The notes beneath the pieces were generated by a model, which ran no database searches, had not been told where the DNA came from, and saw only the letters and a list, made by a program, of their open reading frames with translations. This document shows positions 38,562 to 52,426 of a stretch of DNA of 64,000 nucleotides, one piece after another. This DNA is from Acanthamoeba sp. SK_2022b (taxonomy: Eukaryota; Discosea; Longamoebia; Acanthamoebidae): positions 180,078-244,077 of the forward strand of contig JANDJZ010000022.1 of the NCBI GenBank assembly GCA_027943245.1. The letters run 5' to 3'. The position numbers were made by a program, and so were the translations under genes. Numbering within the stretch: the first letter of the stretch is position 1; each line of letters begins with the position of its first letter.

Positions 38562-40984
38562 ATGGTACGTCTATAACTGTGGTTTCGTTTGCCAGGGCAC
38601 AGAATCTTGTCGTGCTTACTCTTTTGGCGGGGGGGGGCAATAGTTTGTAGCCTCCCGACAGCGCTCGTCTTCTGCCCTCTGCGGCCGTCGCCTCACGGCT
38701 CGCGCCTTCTCCACAGCGTCATCGTCGACCAGTCGCCCTCTGTTCGCGTCCAGCCACTCGTGCGTGCCCTCTTCTTCACGTAACGTTCATTTTGTTCTTT
38801 ATTATTCTTATTTCTTTATTATTCTTTTTTTTGCACCCACTACTCGATTCTTGTTTACGTTTTACTTGTTTTTACTCTATGATTTGTGGTGTAGCATGGT
38901 GCTGGCTACGGGCGCTGCGGTGGGCGTGCTGGGGTCGGCCTACTACCTGCGCTCGTCGCCCCTGCTGGCCGCGGACGAGACCCAGAGCGCGCCCATCGAC
39001 AAGGACGCCAACTGGAAGGAGAGGTGGCGCGCGAGGTACAACGACAAGATCAAGAACTGGTCCACCCCCGAGAAGATCTTTAACGTCTTTGCCACCGTGC
39101 GCAAGGTATATCTCTCTCGCTCGCTCGCTCGCTCTTTGCGTAAGGCTGCGCAACTCACGTTCTACAACTACGCGGCCATGTGCGAGTAGAACGGGGAGTC
39201 CTTCATGACCGTGGAGGACTTCTGCGACGCCATCTTGCCGGCCGACCACCGCCCGCCCAGCGAGAAGGGCAAGATCAAGAAGGTCCCCGACTTTATCCGC
39301 TTCGCTGGTATGCGTGATCTGCTCGCGATGGCGGTCTCCCCCCCCGATGCACACAGGCCACTCACGAGCGAGCGCGTTCGTTGCTGCACGCGTGCGCGAC
39401 GTGCAGATCTGGATGGCGACGAGCTGATCTCGTTTGGCGAGTACAGCTTCTTCACCACCCTGCTCAGTCTGCCCGAGGAGCACATCAAGGTCGCCTTCCA
39501 GATGTTCGATCTCGATGGTACACGACAAGAGCTCTCTGCATGTTCGCGTGTTGTGTTGTGTGTTTGTGTGTGTTTGTGTGCATGTGCATGTGTGTGTGCG
39601 ATACGCATACTTGCTGGAGTCAAAACTGAGGCATCACCGACTCGCTTTGTTTCGCTTCGTTCAGGCAGCGGCACCATCTCGAAGCAGGAGTTCAGGAAGG
39701 TGCTCCGCGTGCTTCGCAAGGAGGTACGGCCGCCGCCTTCTTCTTGCCTCTTGCGCCAGCTGCTCGCGGGGTGATGCGTTATGGAGAGGAGGAGGGTGGG
39801 GGGGGGGCTCACCGATCGCCACCGCCATCGTTGTCGTCGCAGTCGCCTCTGGGCTCGCAGCAGACCACGCAGAAGAAGATGGTGGAGAAGTCGGGCATCT
39901 ACGCGCACTTCTTCGGTCCCGACGGCAAGAAGGAGCTGAGCTACGCCGAGTTCGAGAGCTTCATCAGGAGCCTCCACCAGGGCGTCCTCCAGCTCGAATT
40001 CGATCGCTTCGACAGCAAGGGCACCGGTACACACCCCACACGCCCAACACGCGCCGTCGATGGCTCGCATTTCATCACTATTGTTATTTATATTCATTAT
40101 TTATTTTATTTATTTATTTATTTATGATTATTCATCGGTCAACGCTCGCGTGGCCTCGCAGGCAAGATCACCGCGCGCGCGTTTGGCATGTCGGTGATCG
40201 GCTACGTCGACCCCAAGGACCTGCCCTCGTTCCTGTCCAGGGTCGAGTCGCTCGATAACCAGGAGGTGCGCGTGCCCTCCCCGTCCCGAGCTGAGAAACG
40301 CACGCCGCCGCGGCGCTGGTAGTCACGTTCCGTCGCGTAACGATCGTTGCGATGTCGACAGGGCAAGCTGAGCTTCGAGGACTTTGTCAACTTCAACAAG
40401 GCCCTCAAGAAGCTGCCCGAGATCGGCCTCGCCGTCAAGCTCTACGCCCAGGGCGGCGAAATCAACAAGAGAGGCATGCTGACCTCACGCCACCCCGACC
40501 GAGCAGCGATTGCTATGGTTCATTCGCTGACACCGGTGACACCACCACCACCCACAATAGACTTTGGCAGGGCCGTGAAGGCCATCTCCGGCGTCGATCT
40601 CGCTCCCGTGCAGGTCGATGTCATCTACCACGTGCTCGACAAGTACGCGGTCCCCTCCCCCGCCGCACGCATGCGGCGCGACCGCCTCCATTCCTGACGC
40701 CCCCACGTGTCGTTCGTCGCGTTTGCAGGGACGGAAACGGTAAGCTGGACCACAACGAGCTCATGGAAGTCATGTCCAAGAGGTGCGCCTCCCCCTCCTC
40801 AATCACTTTTGTCTTTTGGTGCACACGATGTGTGTGCAGTCGTCAGTCTCTTCTAAAATGTGTTTTTTGTTGTTTGTTGTTGTCGACACTCAGGGTGGAG
40901 AAGGGCATGGCCCACCACAGGGACGTTGGCGTGGCTCGCTTCGTCAACTGCCTCGTTTCGTGCTGTTCCCGCAAGGCTCTCTAA
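38562..40984 (+). CDS. Mitochondrial calcium uptake regulator (MICU family, EF-hand)
   Basis: Exon 1 appears to be just the ATG (38562-38564, donor GTACGT). Exon 2, 38662-38759, gives RSSSALCGRRLTARAFSTA, a typical Arg/Ser-rich mitochondrial presequence. Exon 3, 38895-39105, adds a membrane segment (LATGAAVGVLGSAYYL) and the MICU hallmark WKERWRARYNDKIKNWSTPEKIFNVFATVRK. Then NGESFMTVEDFCDAI, EF-hand 1 DLDGDELISFGEY, a degenerate second loop DLDGSGTISKQEF, helical lobe residues (SYAEFESFIRSLHQGV, QEGKLSFEDFVNF), and C-terminal EF-hand DGNGKLDHNELMEVM. Stop at 40982-40984. MICUs gate the calcium uniporter in the mitochondrial inner membrane/intermembrane space. Family evidence is strong; which paralogue (MICU1-3) is not decidable. 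Splice phases of exons 1-4 agree. Confidence 0.88.
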
Positions 40985-41240
40985 TCTGTACTCTCGAGGA
41001 ATGGAATGCTCAACAACTGTGGTCAAGAAGCGTCGGCGCCTGTCCGTTTGGCGCTGTGTGTGTGCATAAGGTAAACATAAACACATCATGAGATACAACA
41101 CAGCATGGCCGTTGTCGATCTTGGCGGACAGGATTCTTCGTGCTTTTTGTTGTTGGTGTGCGCAGCAGTTTGCAAGTGCAAAAGCTCCTCGCCCGGCTGG
41201 AGGCACGCCAAGGACACCAGAAACGTAATGTAAAAGGATA

Positions 41241-41312
41241 TTCCGCTGCCGGGAATCGAACCCGGGGCGCATGGGTGAGAACCATAAATGTTACCGACTA
41301 CACCACAGCGGA
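41241..41312 (-). tRNA. tRNA-Glu (CTC)
   Basis: 72 nt with discriminator A. Acceptor TCCGCTG/CAGCGGA, anticodon loop TTCTCAC closed by TATGG/CCATG, T-arm CCGGGTTCGATTCCCGG. Downstream T-run (ATATCCTTTT on minus) fits pol III termination. It marks the left edge of the 41.3-44.26 kb CpG-poor island. Confidence 0.93.
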
Positions 41313-44264
41313 TTGGTTAAAAGAGCTGGATATGTATATTTACCACGTGTAAAATTATTATTGGCGTGCTTGGAAATGCAGAGATTTTGGTTGCCTTGAT
41401 CGAGTGTGCTTGTCGACTTGAGGAATGCACAGGGCTAGCACATTCCATGCTGAAGCAGATAAAAAGAGGGACAACACCCCCCCCCCGATTGAGTCTGTGC
41501 CTGTTGACATCCATGAAATACAACTCCAAAATAATTCCACCTATTTTATGTCTTTTAAAGGAGCTGGGCTGAATCAATTTCAAAGCACTCAACACCATAA
41601 CACCACTGTGTCAACATGCTGGCCACAACATGGAAGCACAGACCAAATACCACTGCCAACACAAGACATGTGATTGGGCGTACCATGACCACAAACATAG
41701 TTGGGTTCTTCACTGGCACAAGACCACCACCAAGCACTACTATGCCTTCCCACGCAAGCTCAGCCTTGCACACCCTGTGGTACAACCTCCATGTTCCCAC
41801 TCATCATGTACCTGCAGTGGTACCTGGAATGCAACCCACCTCCAGATTCTGAGAAACCCATTGAGTTAAAGTTTGCCCTAGACAAGGGCCAACATTACAG
41901 CAGGGAAATGGAACACACAACAAATAGGAGGGTTCCAGGTACTGACTCCAAATGAGCTGCTGTTATCCATCAAATCACCAAAGAACTGTCATGTCTTCAT
42001 GATCTACATTGGTGGTGAGACAGAAGATGAGCTCCAAGAAAGCCTGGAGAACATGAACAGGGTATGAGCATCATCCACCCATTCTGTGGTCACTGTTGTT
42101 CTTGTGCTATTACTCACCTGTAGTGGTGGTTTGGGTGAGAACATGGGACACTGGTGGTTGGTACTCTGCTGAAAGGAGAGAAAGTGAAGGCTGGCAGGAA
42201 GGAGTATACCTTTGACCCTGTGCTTACAACCAACCTCAAGGCCCTCATGCAGCTCATGGGGCTGTACTATGTGTTCCATCCAAGCTCAATCTGGAAATGT
42301 TGCCACATGCAACAAGTAACATACCTATCTCTTCCTCCTTGTCATGCTCTGCACCTTGTCATGAGCACACAAACTAATCATGAGCACATGCACACACGCA
42401 TGCACATTCTTGAGACCTGGGTGACTTCAAGAAGGAAGAGTGGCCAATGCACACAGAGCAGCAGAGAGCAGCAATTGCGGAAGCAATGGTGGGAGGTTGT
42501 GCTCCTCCCAAGGGCACGTCAATGTATGGGATTTTGGCTTGCCCATCCTGAACTTCCCACTCAAAAGGGTGATCCCCTGCAAATGTCCCTCCTCCACAAG
42601 CTTGTATGTTGCACCATACACACATTAGAAAACACTCAACACAGATAGCAATGTCCTGGGCAAGTAAGTTGAACTGTTGCATCACAACTCACCAGTGCTA
42701 TTATTGAGTCAGTGCATCAAAGCTGCAAGGTACAATGGAGGAGTGTTCAGAACAGGTTAGGCAAGTGTGGAGGTGGCTGATGCATACCATTGGGGGAACA
42801 GGCTGAACCAGCCAGATTGTCTTCACATCCTCAGCAATGTAGGTCCACATCAACAAGGCCATGGAGGTGTGGGCCCTCTCATACCCTCTGGTCTGTCTCA
42901 CAGCACTAGCAAAGGTCAGCATCATGGAGAAAGAGTGGAGAGACCAGGCAATCAAGTTTGGCGCAGCATTCATAAGCACATACTCACAGGAGGATGTCCC
43001 CACATACATCCACATCTTTGTGTACCACTATGGCTTCTTCCTTGAGCAATATGGCAGCCTGTAGAAGTACTCTAACTTTGTGCTAGAGAGCAAGCATGCT
43101 GAGATGAAGCAGATCCTGGCCAACAGTACCTCATGAATCTCCCAGGGAGATGCTGCCCACCAGCAGATCCACACACTGATCCAAGCTGAGCTGCACTGCA
43201 AGACCCTCCCTGCAAGGGCCACCACTGGTCAGCACCAACACATCACCAAAGCACAATGCAACTGGGTGTATGCCCAACTCCCAAACCATCCCTTGCTCCT
43301 GAATTTGTGAAGAGCACCAACTCTATTTGAAGCCAATCAAGGCAAGCAGAAGTGCAACAGCCACTGAAGTTAAAGCCATTTGGCTCTTTGTGATGTTCAC
43401 TTCAAGGTGAGGGGGGGGGTGCTGATGGCATACACAAAGATCTTCTTCTGGTAGTTCTTCTCATCATCTTCTCCTCTTAGTCATGCATGTTCAGGCCATC
43501 AAATCAATGAGAGAGCAGCTTGCTGAGATGAGGCCACATGGGGAGCCAGATGGACCATGTGGCTTCTGAGCAATGGCCCAAGAGGATGGAGTACCCTGAG
43601 CAGCTGGCAGCAATGCCTTGCATGATTAGGACCCCCTTGGCACATTCATCTGTGCATTGATGTCCAGGCCCTCTGTCACCACTGCCTTGGTCCTTTCCTG
43701 CCACCAACACTGCCCATGCCACCCCTGGCCACCATCCTCCTGTCCTCCTTCTCCTCCTTCTTTGTTGTGCACAGTTCCTTACCACACTCCTTGACAAGTA
43801 AGGCTTCCTCTTCACTCATTCCATCCTCTTCATCACTCTTCTCACTCTTCACTCCAACACCTTGAATGCTAGTGGGGGAAACCACTGCATCATACCAATA
43901 TCATCCTTCAGCCCACCAACCAGAAGACTAGCCTTAGTGTGGCACAAGCTTGAGTGTTCTGTGGGCTATTTTGAAGTGCTACTGTCAAGGTACCTTAATT
44001 TAGTTTTTCTTATTGTAACTGTGATGTGTGCCATTCACAGATCCTTCAGTGGATGTGGCCAGAGCTATCAGGATCTCAGACATATAAAACTGAGTGTTCA
44101 GCAAAATGAGACAGTGACATTATCTGATTCAAGGCACCTCACATCTGTAACATGTCATGCCAAAAAAAGCTGCTGCTATGAAGTCCTTAGGTAAAGGGAG
44201 GGTTTGAGACTAAGAGCTTGACTTTCCTCCAGTTGGCTGTTGTCTCCCCACCTAGTAAAAGGAG
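41313..44264. repeat. CpG-depleted island of decayed mobile-element DNA
   Basis: Nearly 3 kb with very few CG dinucleotides, many short frames and no intact gene. On plus, traces of a decayed protein appear: HCQHKTCDWAYHDHKHSW (Cys/His-rich, ~41650-41700), FMIYIGGETEDELQESLENM (~42000), and EKEWRDQAIKFGAAFISTYS then HIFVYHYGFFLEQYGSL plus LESKHAEMKQIL (~42925-43120), separated by stops. This looks like a transposon-encoded protein but I cannot assign its class. The island is bounded exactly by tRNA-Glu on the left and tRNA-Leu on the right. Confidence 0.55.
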
Positions 44265-44346
44265 TGAGCGGAGTGGGATTTGAACCCACGCATCCGAAGA
44301 TAACAGTGCCTTAAACTGTCGCCTTAGACCGCTCGGCCATCCGCCC
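44265..44346 (-). tRNA. tRNA-Leu (AAG)
   Basis: 82 nt with discriminator A and a long variable arm. Acceptor GGGCGGA/TCCGCTC with one G-U, anticodon loop TTAAGGC closed by ACAGT/ACTGT, T-arm GTGGGTTCAAATCCCAC. Intact counterpart of the interrupted copy at 56.3 kb. Confidence 0.93.
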
Positions 44347-44425
44347 CTCATGTCACAAGAATTAGAATGGCCGAACCTCATGCTCCTATCTTAATTAGGA
44401 TGTTGAGAGTCCCCAAAAAAGGATA

Positions 44426-44497
44426 TTCGGCTGCCGGGAATCGAACCCGGGGCGCATGGGTGAGAACCATAAATGTTACCGACTACACCACAGCGGA
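44426..44497 (-). tRNA. tRNA-Glu (CTC) with an acceptor-stem mismatch
   Basis: As the copy at 41.24 kb, but the 3' acceptor strand reads CAGCCGA instead of CAGCGGA, leaving a C3-C70 mismatch. All other arms are intact. It may be poorly processed or charged. Confidence 0.85.
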
Positions 44498-44632
44498 TTG
44501 GTTTGCGAGAAGGGAGCCTCAAGCTACACTGCAAAGCTTTGGCCATCGTCCTTGGTTTAAGCGAATGCCGAGCCATGGCAGCTGGTTTTTTCCCCATGCG
44601 ACCGCTGTAACTCATTTTGCTGGCCCCAAAAC

Positions 44633-46766
44633 ATGGAACAGCTGCCAGACGAGTTGGTGTTGGCCATGCTGAGCCACATCGAACCGCTTTGTGACGCCGC
44701 ACCAGTGACGGCCACATGCCGCAGATGGCGGAGGCTGATGTTCGACCCACACCTGTGGCGCACTTTCCACCACCGCGTCTTCCCGTCCCACCTCGGCCAA
44801 CTTGTCCATCCCAACGACACGACCGCCCTGCGCGGCGCGCCGTCGTGGCGCCTCTCGTTCGTGGACAAGGCCACACGGCTGAAGAAGGCGCTGGCGACAG
44901 TGCAGCGCCATGCGCCATCAGAGTATGAGAGTCTCGACTGGTGCATGACAGAGGCGGCCGCGGTTGGCTGCCTGCAGCTCGTGCGCCGCTACGCCGACGA
45001 GCTGGCCGACCTCCTCTCCCACCGTGGGATGCCGCCTGATGCCTTGGCCACGCTCACCGCCAAGTGCTTCCACACGGTTATGCCGCACGTACGTTCCCCA
45101 GTCCACGTGCTTAGCGAAGCCCTCAACAGGGCCTGCGTGGCCCATTCCGCCCCCACAGCCAAGGTGCACCTTGCCCCTCCATTGGGTATTCATTGTTTTT
45201 ATTGCAATTTATTTCTGCTAACAAAACACATTTTATTGCTTGGGGGAATAGCTGCTCTTGGAACGCGGAGCCATCGCTAAGGAGGGAAGCATGTTCTTGT
45301 GCCATGCTGCGGAGAGCCACAACCTCGCGTTCGCGACCATGCTCATGGATCATGGCGCCGATCCCTGCGGCAGCGACAAAGTGATTCCGATGCAGGTCCT
45401 CGCCGCCCTCTCTCACCCCACACAACACACATTGCTCGGCCCATGTCCACTGCGCCCCACTGATGCCGCGACGCCACCCACCCAGCATGCAGCGGGAGTT
45501 GGCGACGTGGAGATGATGAAGCTTCTGCTTCAGCGCGGGCGGAGCTGTCGTGGACGACAACTACCCTCTTCAGAAGGCAGTCGAGAGGGGGCACATGGAG
45601 GCGGTCAGGTTCCTCATCGATCGTGGCTTCATTTTCCTGGACAAGTGCAACCGCTTCACACCCAACGCCGATCCAATGATGGCTGCGATTCGCGCAGGCA
45701 AGCTTGACGCCCTGTGCTTGCTGCGAGGCCTTGGGGCAGCGCCCAGCAGCTACCACGTGTGCATAGCTCTGTCCAATGGCAAGCACTCCCTCCCAACCCC
45801 TCCCGGCCGGCGCGTATTCGTGCTGACGTTCGTTCTTCTTTTCGATTCGTTCTTTTGGGCGGGGGGGGGCTGGCTGACATGTGGGCAGTCGAGCGGTTTT
45901 CGGTGGAAATGTTGCACCTGCTGGGGGAGGGTGTCAGGGCGCTCGATTCCTTTGATTTGCTGATGTCGCCCGTCATCGCATCAGGAAACGAGGAGGCCTG
46001 CCGCTTCTTGGTCGAACGCGGCATCAACATCAACGTCCAGAGCATGTTGTGGCGCGAGAGGAAAACCTACACGCCTCTCCATCGCGCAGGTGCGTCTTCC
46101 ACTCTGAGTTGCACATGATGTGTGGTGTTGTTTGTTTGTTTGTTTGTTTGTTTGTTTGTTTGTTTGTTTGTTGACCAAGGTTGACCATTGTTGCACAACA
46201 ACAACAACAACAACAACAAACGATCAGCCATGGAAAACAACGTGGCACATGCGCGGTGTCTGCTCGCGTGCGGAGCGTTGGCGAACGTCAAGCTGCGTGA
46301 CGTCAAGATGACCGCACTGGGCTTGGCGCGGCAGCTTGGCCACGAAGACATCGTCCGACTCATCGTCAAGCACCAATCGGCCAGCAAGAAGAAGAAGAAG
46401 AACGTGGTGGTGGTGGTGGCGAGGAACAACAGTCAAGCAGCCAATACGAACGACGAGAGCAAGAACAGGAAGAGGAAGAGCGTCGAGGGAGACGCCCACG
46501 TGGCCAACAACAACAACAACAAGAAAAAGAAACAGAAGAAGAACGAGAAGAAGGAGCTGTCAAGCGCGAAGCAGGAGGAGCTGGCGCTCAAGAACGAGGT
46601 GCGCCGGCTGGCGAGGATTGAAAAGACGGACGTGTTTGCGCTGCGGCAGCTGCTGAGGCAGAAGGCGGGCCTCAAGGCCAGCGAGCTGCCTGGGCGCAAG
46701 CTCGAGCTGCTGGAGGTGGCCGTCGAGTGGCTCACCAGCGGCAACGCGCGCCCCGCGCTCACGTGA
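44633..46766 (+). CDS. F-box/ankyrin-repeat protein, copy A (one apparent frameshift)
   Basis: Start at 44633. F-box: LPDELVLAMLSHIEPLCDAA..CRRWRRLMFDPHLWRTF. Helical/ankyrin-like region follows (CMTEAAAVGCLQLVRRYADEL), then ankyrin units: MFLCHAAESHNLAFATMLMD, AAGVGDVEMMKLLLQRG, YPLQKAVERGHMEAVRFLID, MAAIRAGKLDALCLL, PVIASGNEEACRFLVERG, ALGLARQLGHEDIVRLIV. The C-terminus is a Lys-rich linker and a helical end (LRQLLRQKAGLKASELPGRK). About six exons. At ~45536 the frame breaks: relative to copy B there are four extra bases (GCGG-like), so LLLQRG and VVDDNYPLQ lie in different frames. Expected role: SCF ubiquitin-ligase substrate adaptor. The frameshift needs checking on raw reads; if real, copy A is damaged. 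Confidence 0.65.
46130..46172. repeat. (TTTG)n tetranucleotide repeat in an intron
   Basis: About ten TTTG units in the last intron of copy A; the matching array in copy B (near 54477) is much shorter. Confidence 0.85.
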
Positions 46767-46970
46767 GTCGCGCTCACAATGTCATGGCGTTGCGCTTCCC
46801 TACCCATCCCACTGGGAAGTTGGATGAAGCAAAGAAGATGTTTGACTGGGAACGGTACATAAAAGGACGCTAAGAGGAGAAGTGTGGAGGTGCACCAAAA
46901 AAATGAAGAGGAATAAGAGAGAGGGGAGTCATGACTGGACTCCAACACCCCTGCGGTCGGGACGACAGAG

Positions 46971-49900
46971 CTAGTTGTGGATGATCATGTTGAGCTTGAT
47001 CTTGTCTCCGTGGAGCTTGATTGCAGGGACAGCCTTGGGCAGAAAGTCTGTGAGGTTGTCAGTAGTTGGCATGTAGATGACGTTGATGACTGCAGACTTG
47101 ACGTTGTCATAGATGAAACCTTCCTTGATGAAGAGGAGGCAACATGCAGAAGGAGCCTTTGCAAGGAGCTTGAGCATTGACTGATTGTTGCAGTACAAAG
47201 ATTGAGAGTCTTGAAGAGCTTTGTGCATGTAGATGGCTTGATGTATGGCGTTGGTCAGAGCAATGAGCTCTGCTTCAGTTGAAGAGAGTGCAATGACAGA
47301 TTGAAGATGGCTAGACAGCAATTGGGCCATTGGCAAGGCAGGCAATGAGTCCAGAGAAGGACTTGGCAGAGTGCCTGTCAGTGCCATGGCTGGCATCAGC
47401 GTGGATGAGAGGAAGAGGGATGCTCAGATGGCAGAGTGCAAGCGTGCTGCTGGGCACATGCTGATAGTGAATTGACTTCTGTGCAGTGCTGTGCAGATAA
47501 GCAACGAAGTGATGCGCTGTGTTGAAGTGTGTGGTTGTAGCCACACAGAAAGTGTGTGAGGTAGACTGTCATGAAAAAGATGTCTGGATGTGATGCCAGA
47601 GCAACCCAGAGGAGTGTGCTGACAATGTGGCGGTATGGAAGCTTGAAGGTGGAGTTGATTAGATGACTTCAAGATTGCAGCCAGCTGGAAGGGGGGTAGA
47701 CAGTGGCTTGCAGTCTGGTGAGCTCAGCTATCTTGTCAGGCTGAAAAGGTCAATGATGCTGGCACTGGGATTGTAGCAGATGGTGATGCCAAGAATCCTT
47801 GTCACATGGCCAAGATCCTTAAGCCTGAAGTGTAGATGTCTTTGTTGAGGATGGCCTGAAGGAAAGCATTGTTGACGTCCATGGAGCGGATCTCATAGCC
47901 CATGAGAATGGCGTAGGTGAGCAGGAAGTGGAGGTGTCAAGGTAGTTGATGCCCTTGTGCTGTGAGAAGCCATGATCAACCCATTTTGCCTTGTAAGAGC
48001 TGTCGTGCTTGATCTTGAGGATCCAGCATGTGCTGATGGCCTTCCTGCTGAACACAGCTCAAAGGTGCCATTGAGAACGATGGCATTGCTTCATCTCTGC
48101 CAGCCATTGAGTCTTAACAGGAGAGGCAAGTGATGTTGAGGGTGAGTGCCATGGTGTAATACTGTTGGTTGAGGTAGGCAATGAATGAGCTGGCATTGTT
48201 GGTGACCAGTGTGTGAGAGGAAGGGGGCTTCTTCTTGGTGGAGTTGTAGTGTGTAGATGGTCTGGCTGGAGCTGGTCTTGGCCACCCCTGTTGCAGAGAA
48301 GATGAGGAGTAGTGACCTCCAGCATTGCTTTAGCTCTCTTGTGAGAGAGGGAGGTGCCTTGATGGCAGGAGCAGTCATGGGAGATGCAGGCACAGACACA
48401 TGTGCAGGTACAGGCACAGACACTGGCGTGGGCATGGGTGCAGGCATGGACACAGGCGTGGGTGCAGTTGTGAGTGTGGATGCAGGTGTGGGTGGAGGCA
48501 CATCATCTGATGAGATGGTTCTGTGCTATCAGATGTGGTGGTGGGGTCAAAGAGCTGTGGCCTCAGGGGGTCAGTGCAGCTGAATGGTGATGAGCTTGCA
48601 GGCTGATGTGGGTGGCACAGATGACACAGGTGCTGCCTTGTCAAGATAACATTGTGAGAGTGCACGACACAGTCAGTGGAGTAACCAAGATGTGGTAGAT
48701 GGATGAAATGCATGTAAATTGTGCATGGCTTAAGCTTCTTCTTGTGCTTGCTGGGCGCAACCATCATGCCAGGGCAGCCAAAAATGCGCAATGTGTGTAG
48801 AGGTGGAGGGTAGCTGTGCAGAGTTGATATGGCAACGTGTAGTTGGTGTTGGCCGAAGTTGGTGTGATGTTGATGAGGGTGGCCATCCAGCTGGCACTGT
48901 GTCACAAGCATGTCCAGCTCTCCAACCTCTACTCCAACACAGACAAGGCATGTCTCCACAGCAGTCATCTTGCTCTCCCATGCACACTTGGAAAGCAGGT
49001 TGCTGTGCCTCATCCCTGGCGGAGTGCACTGAGCATCCCAGTGAGACCATCTCTGCTGATCACAGGCGTGGGCAGGTTCCTTGATAGAACTCAACACCAT
49101 TGCTGTGGCGCCACTGTAGAGTGAGGCTGTTGTCCTCTAGCTGGAGAGGAGAGATGAGTGTGTGGGATGCCAGAGACATGATGAATGTTCTTGATCTGAG
49201 CACAGGCTCAAGGCGTCCATCAATGACAATGTGGCCACAAATGATCCCAGAGCCGCAAGAGGTCACAACGTTGTTCACAACACTTATGTTGCGCAGAGGG
49301 TGTGGGGTGAACTTATGCAGAAGCTGCAGATGCCCCATGAGGTGCAGTGCACCCTAAATCCACAATGGGCACTGGAAAAGGATTTCACAGCAGAGGAGGG
49401 AGAGACAGGTGCAGAGGCTGCAGCATTGCAGTTGTGAAATTGTGCCTGGGCTTGATGAAACGTGCTGTACTTGTCCATGTTGCACATAGGTGTGGAGGAG
49501 TGCTGCATGCTGTTGTGTGATGTGCAGGTGCTGCTGCACTGTGACCAGCCACCATGGTGGAGCTGCTGCAGAATTCATGAAATCTTAATGCTCATTGACT
49601 GCTTCTAACTACACCATCTTTACTGAAACCACTATTACTGCTGTGATGTCTAAAAAACAGCTTGTGCTTCATGACATCATCTACTGCCAACTCAATGCCC
49701 TTGCAGTCCTAAGTGATACTTGTTGTTACTGTTGGAGAAGTGGCCACAGTATGCATTGTAACATGGGTTATGCTGGTTTTTTAAGTTGACATTTTTTGAT
49801 ATGCAATAAAAATCACCAAAAGTAATATCTTTGCAAAATGGGAGATTTGGAGTTAAAACCTATTTTGAGCTAACTCATGAAATCAAAATCAATTTTAAAA

Positions 49901-50330
49901 TGACTGGACCTCACAGTTGTGTGGATCCTCTCATAGAAGAGAGTAGGAGTCCTCTTCCACTGATGATACACATCAGTGGGCAGGGGTGGTGTGTTGTTGT
50001 GCACAAGGTTGAGAACCTGTGGCAGCACTTGTTTGATGACTGTGTGATGGAAGGGACAAAAGGAATGGTGGAAGGGCTGGAGGAGGGATGGTAAATGTTA
50101 CTCAAGGTGGTGGAGGGAGTGGTGGCAGCAGAGCGCCAAGTTCTTGCAACCCTGTGGGGATTGGAGGCGGCGGTGGAAGTTATGCTGCGTGGTGGGGTAC
50201 AGGTGGTGGCAGTGGAGAGAGAGGGCGAAGCTGACAAGGAGCAAGGCTTCCTCTGGCAAGAGCCCTGACCTTCCAGGAAGTCGCAAAGCTTGCGCTCCAA
50301 CATCTTGCTGATGTAACATCTACACTCGCC
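46971..50330 (-). mobile_element. Decayed Ty1/copia retrotransposon on the minus strand
   Basis: Read on minus, pieces appear in copia order: a protease-linker stretch (VVTSCGSGIICGHIVIDGRL...FIMSLASHTLISPLQLEDN, ~49340-49100), integrase C-terminal part (TLRIFGCPGMMVAPSKHKKKL...LGYSTDCVVHSHNVILTR, ~48800-48650), reverse transcriptase (KAKWVDHGFSQHKGINYLDT and VNNAFLQAIL, ~47990-47830) and RNase H (SVIALSSTEAELIAL...YCNNQSMLKLLAKAP...YMPTTDNLTDFL, ~47300-47020). Frames are broken and most of the integrase core is absent. A Pro/Ser-rich frame at 49911-50303 might be gag-derived. CpG is strongly depleted. No LTRs were identified. Confidence 0.75.
49540..49820. repeat. Dispersed repeat, inverted partner at 57.14-57.43 kb
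   Basis: Matches the reverse complement of 57135-57425 with scattered differences, including shared blocks GGAGCTGCTGCAGAATTCAT, GACTGCTTCTAACTACA and AAAAAACAGCTTGTGCTTCA. The partner has an extra ~35 bp near 57340. Class unknown. Confidence 0.7.
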
Positions 50331-50551
50331 GCTTGGCCCGCAACCAATGTTGGCACAAGGACATAGGATTTTTTGGAAGGTTTTTTTAATGTTTTTATGG
50401 TCTTGGAAACAAAATTGGAACCGCGATCGTCAGGGCAGGGTCAGGGCATGGAACGCGGCGGAGAGCACAAAGACACAGTGCTTTCGGGGAGATGGTAGAG
50501 CGTAGACAGGTTGTTGGGGAGGGCAGCGAACGGTCGGGAGGGCGAGACCAT
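50331..50551. other. 3' flank of the EF-1alpha gene
   Basis: Short transition from CpG-poor repeat to GC-rich sequence; probably holds the EF-1alpha 3' UTR. Nothing else recognised. Confidence 0.4.

Positions 50552-52426
<1,875 letters not shown>

Larger units (their letters stand above)
44256..46797 (+). repeat. Inverted segmental duplication, copy A
   Basis: Matches the reverse complement of 53835-56685 throughout: tRNA-Leu, tRNA-Glu and the F-box/ankyrin gene, in the same relative order. Homology starts at the AAAAGGAGTGAGCGGAG tract beside tRNA-Leu and ends ~30 bp past the gene's stop. Copy A keeps a normal, CpG-rich composition. Confidence 0.85.

Noticed and set aside
46130..46220. Regularly spaced TTTG and AAC repeats considered as a CRISPR-like array
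   Set aside because: Plain microsatellites without spacers, in a eukaryotic intron.
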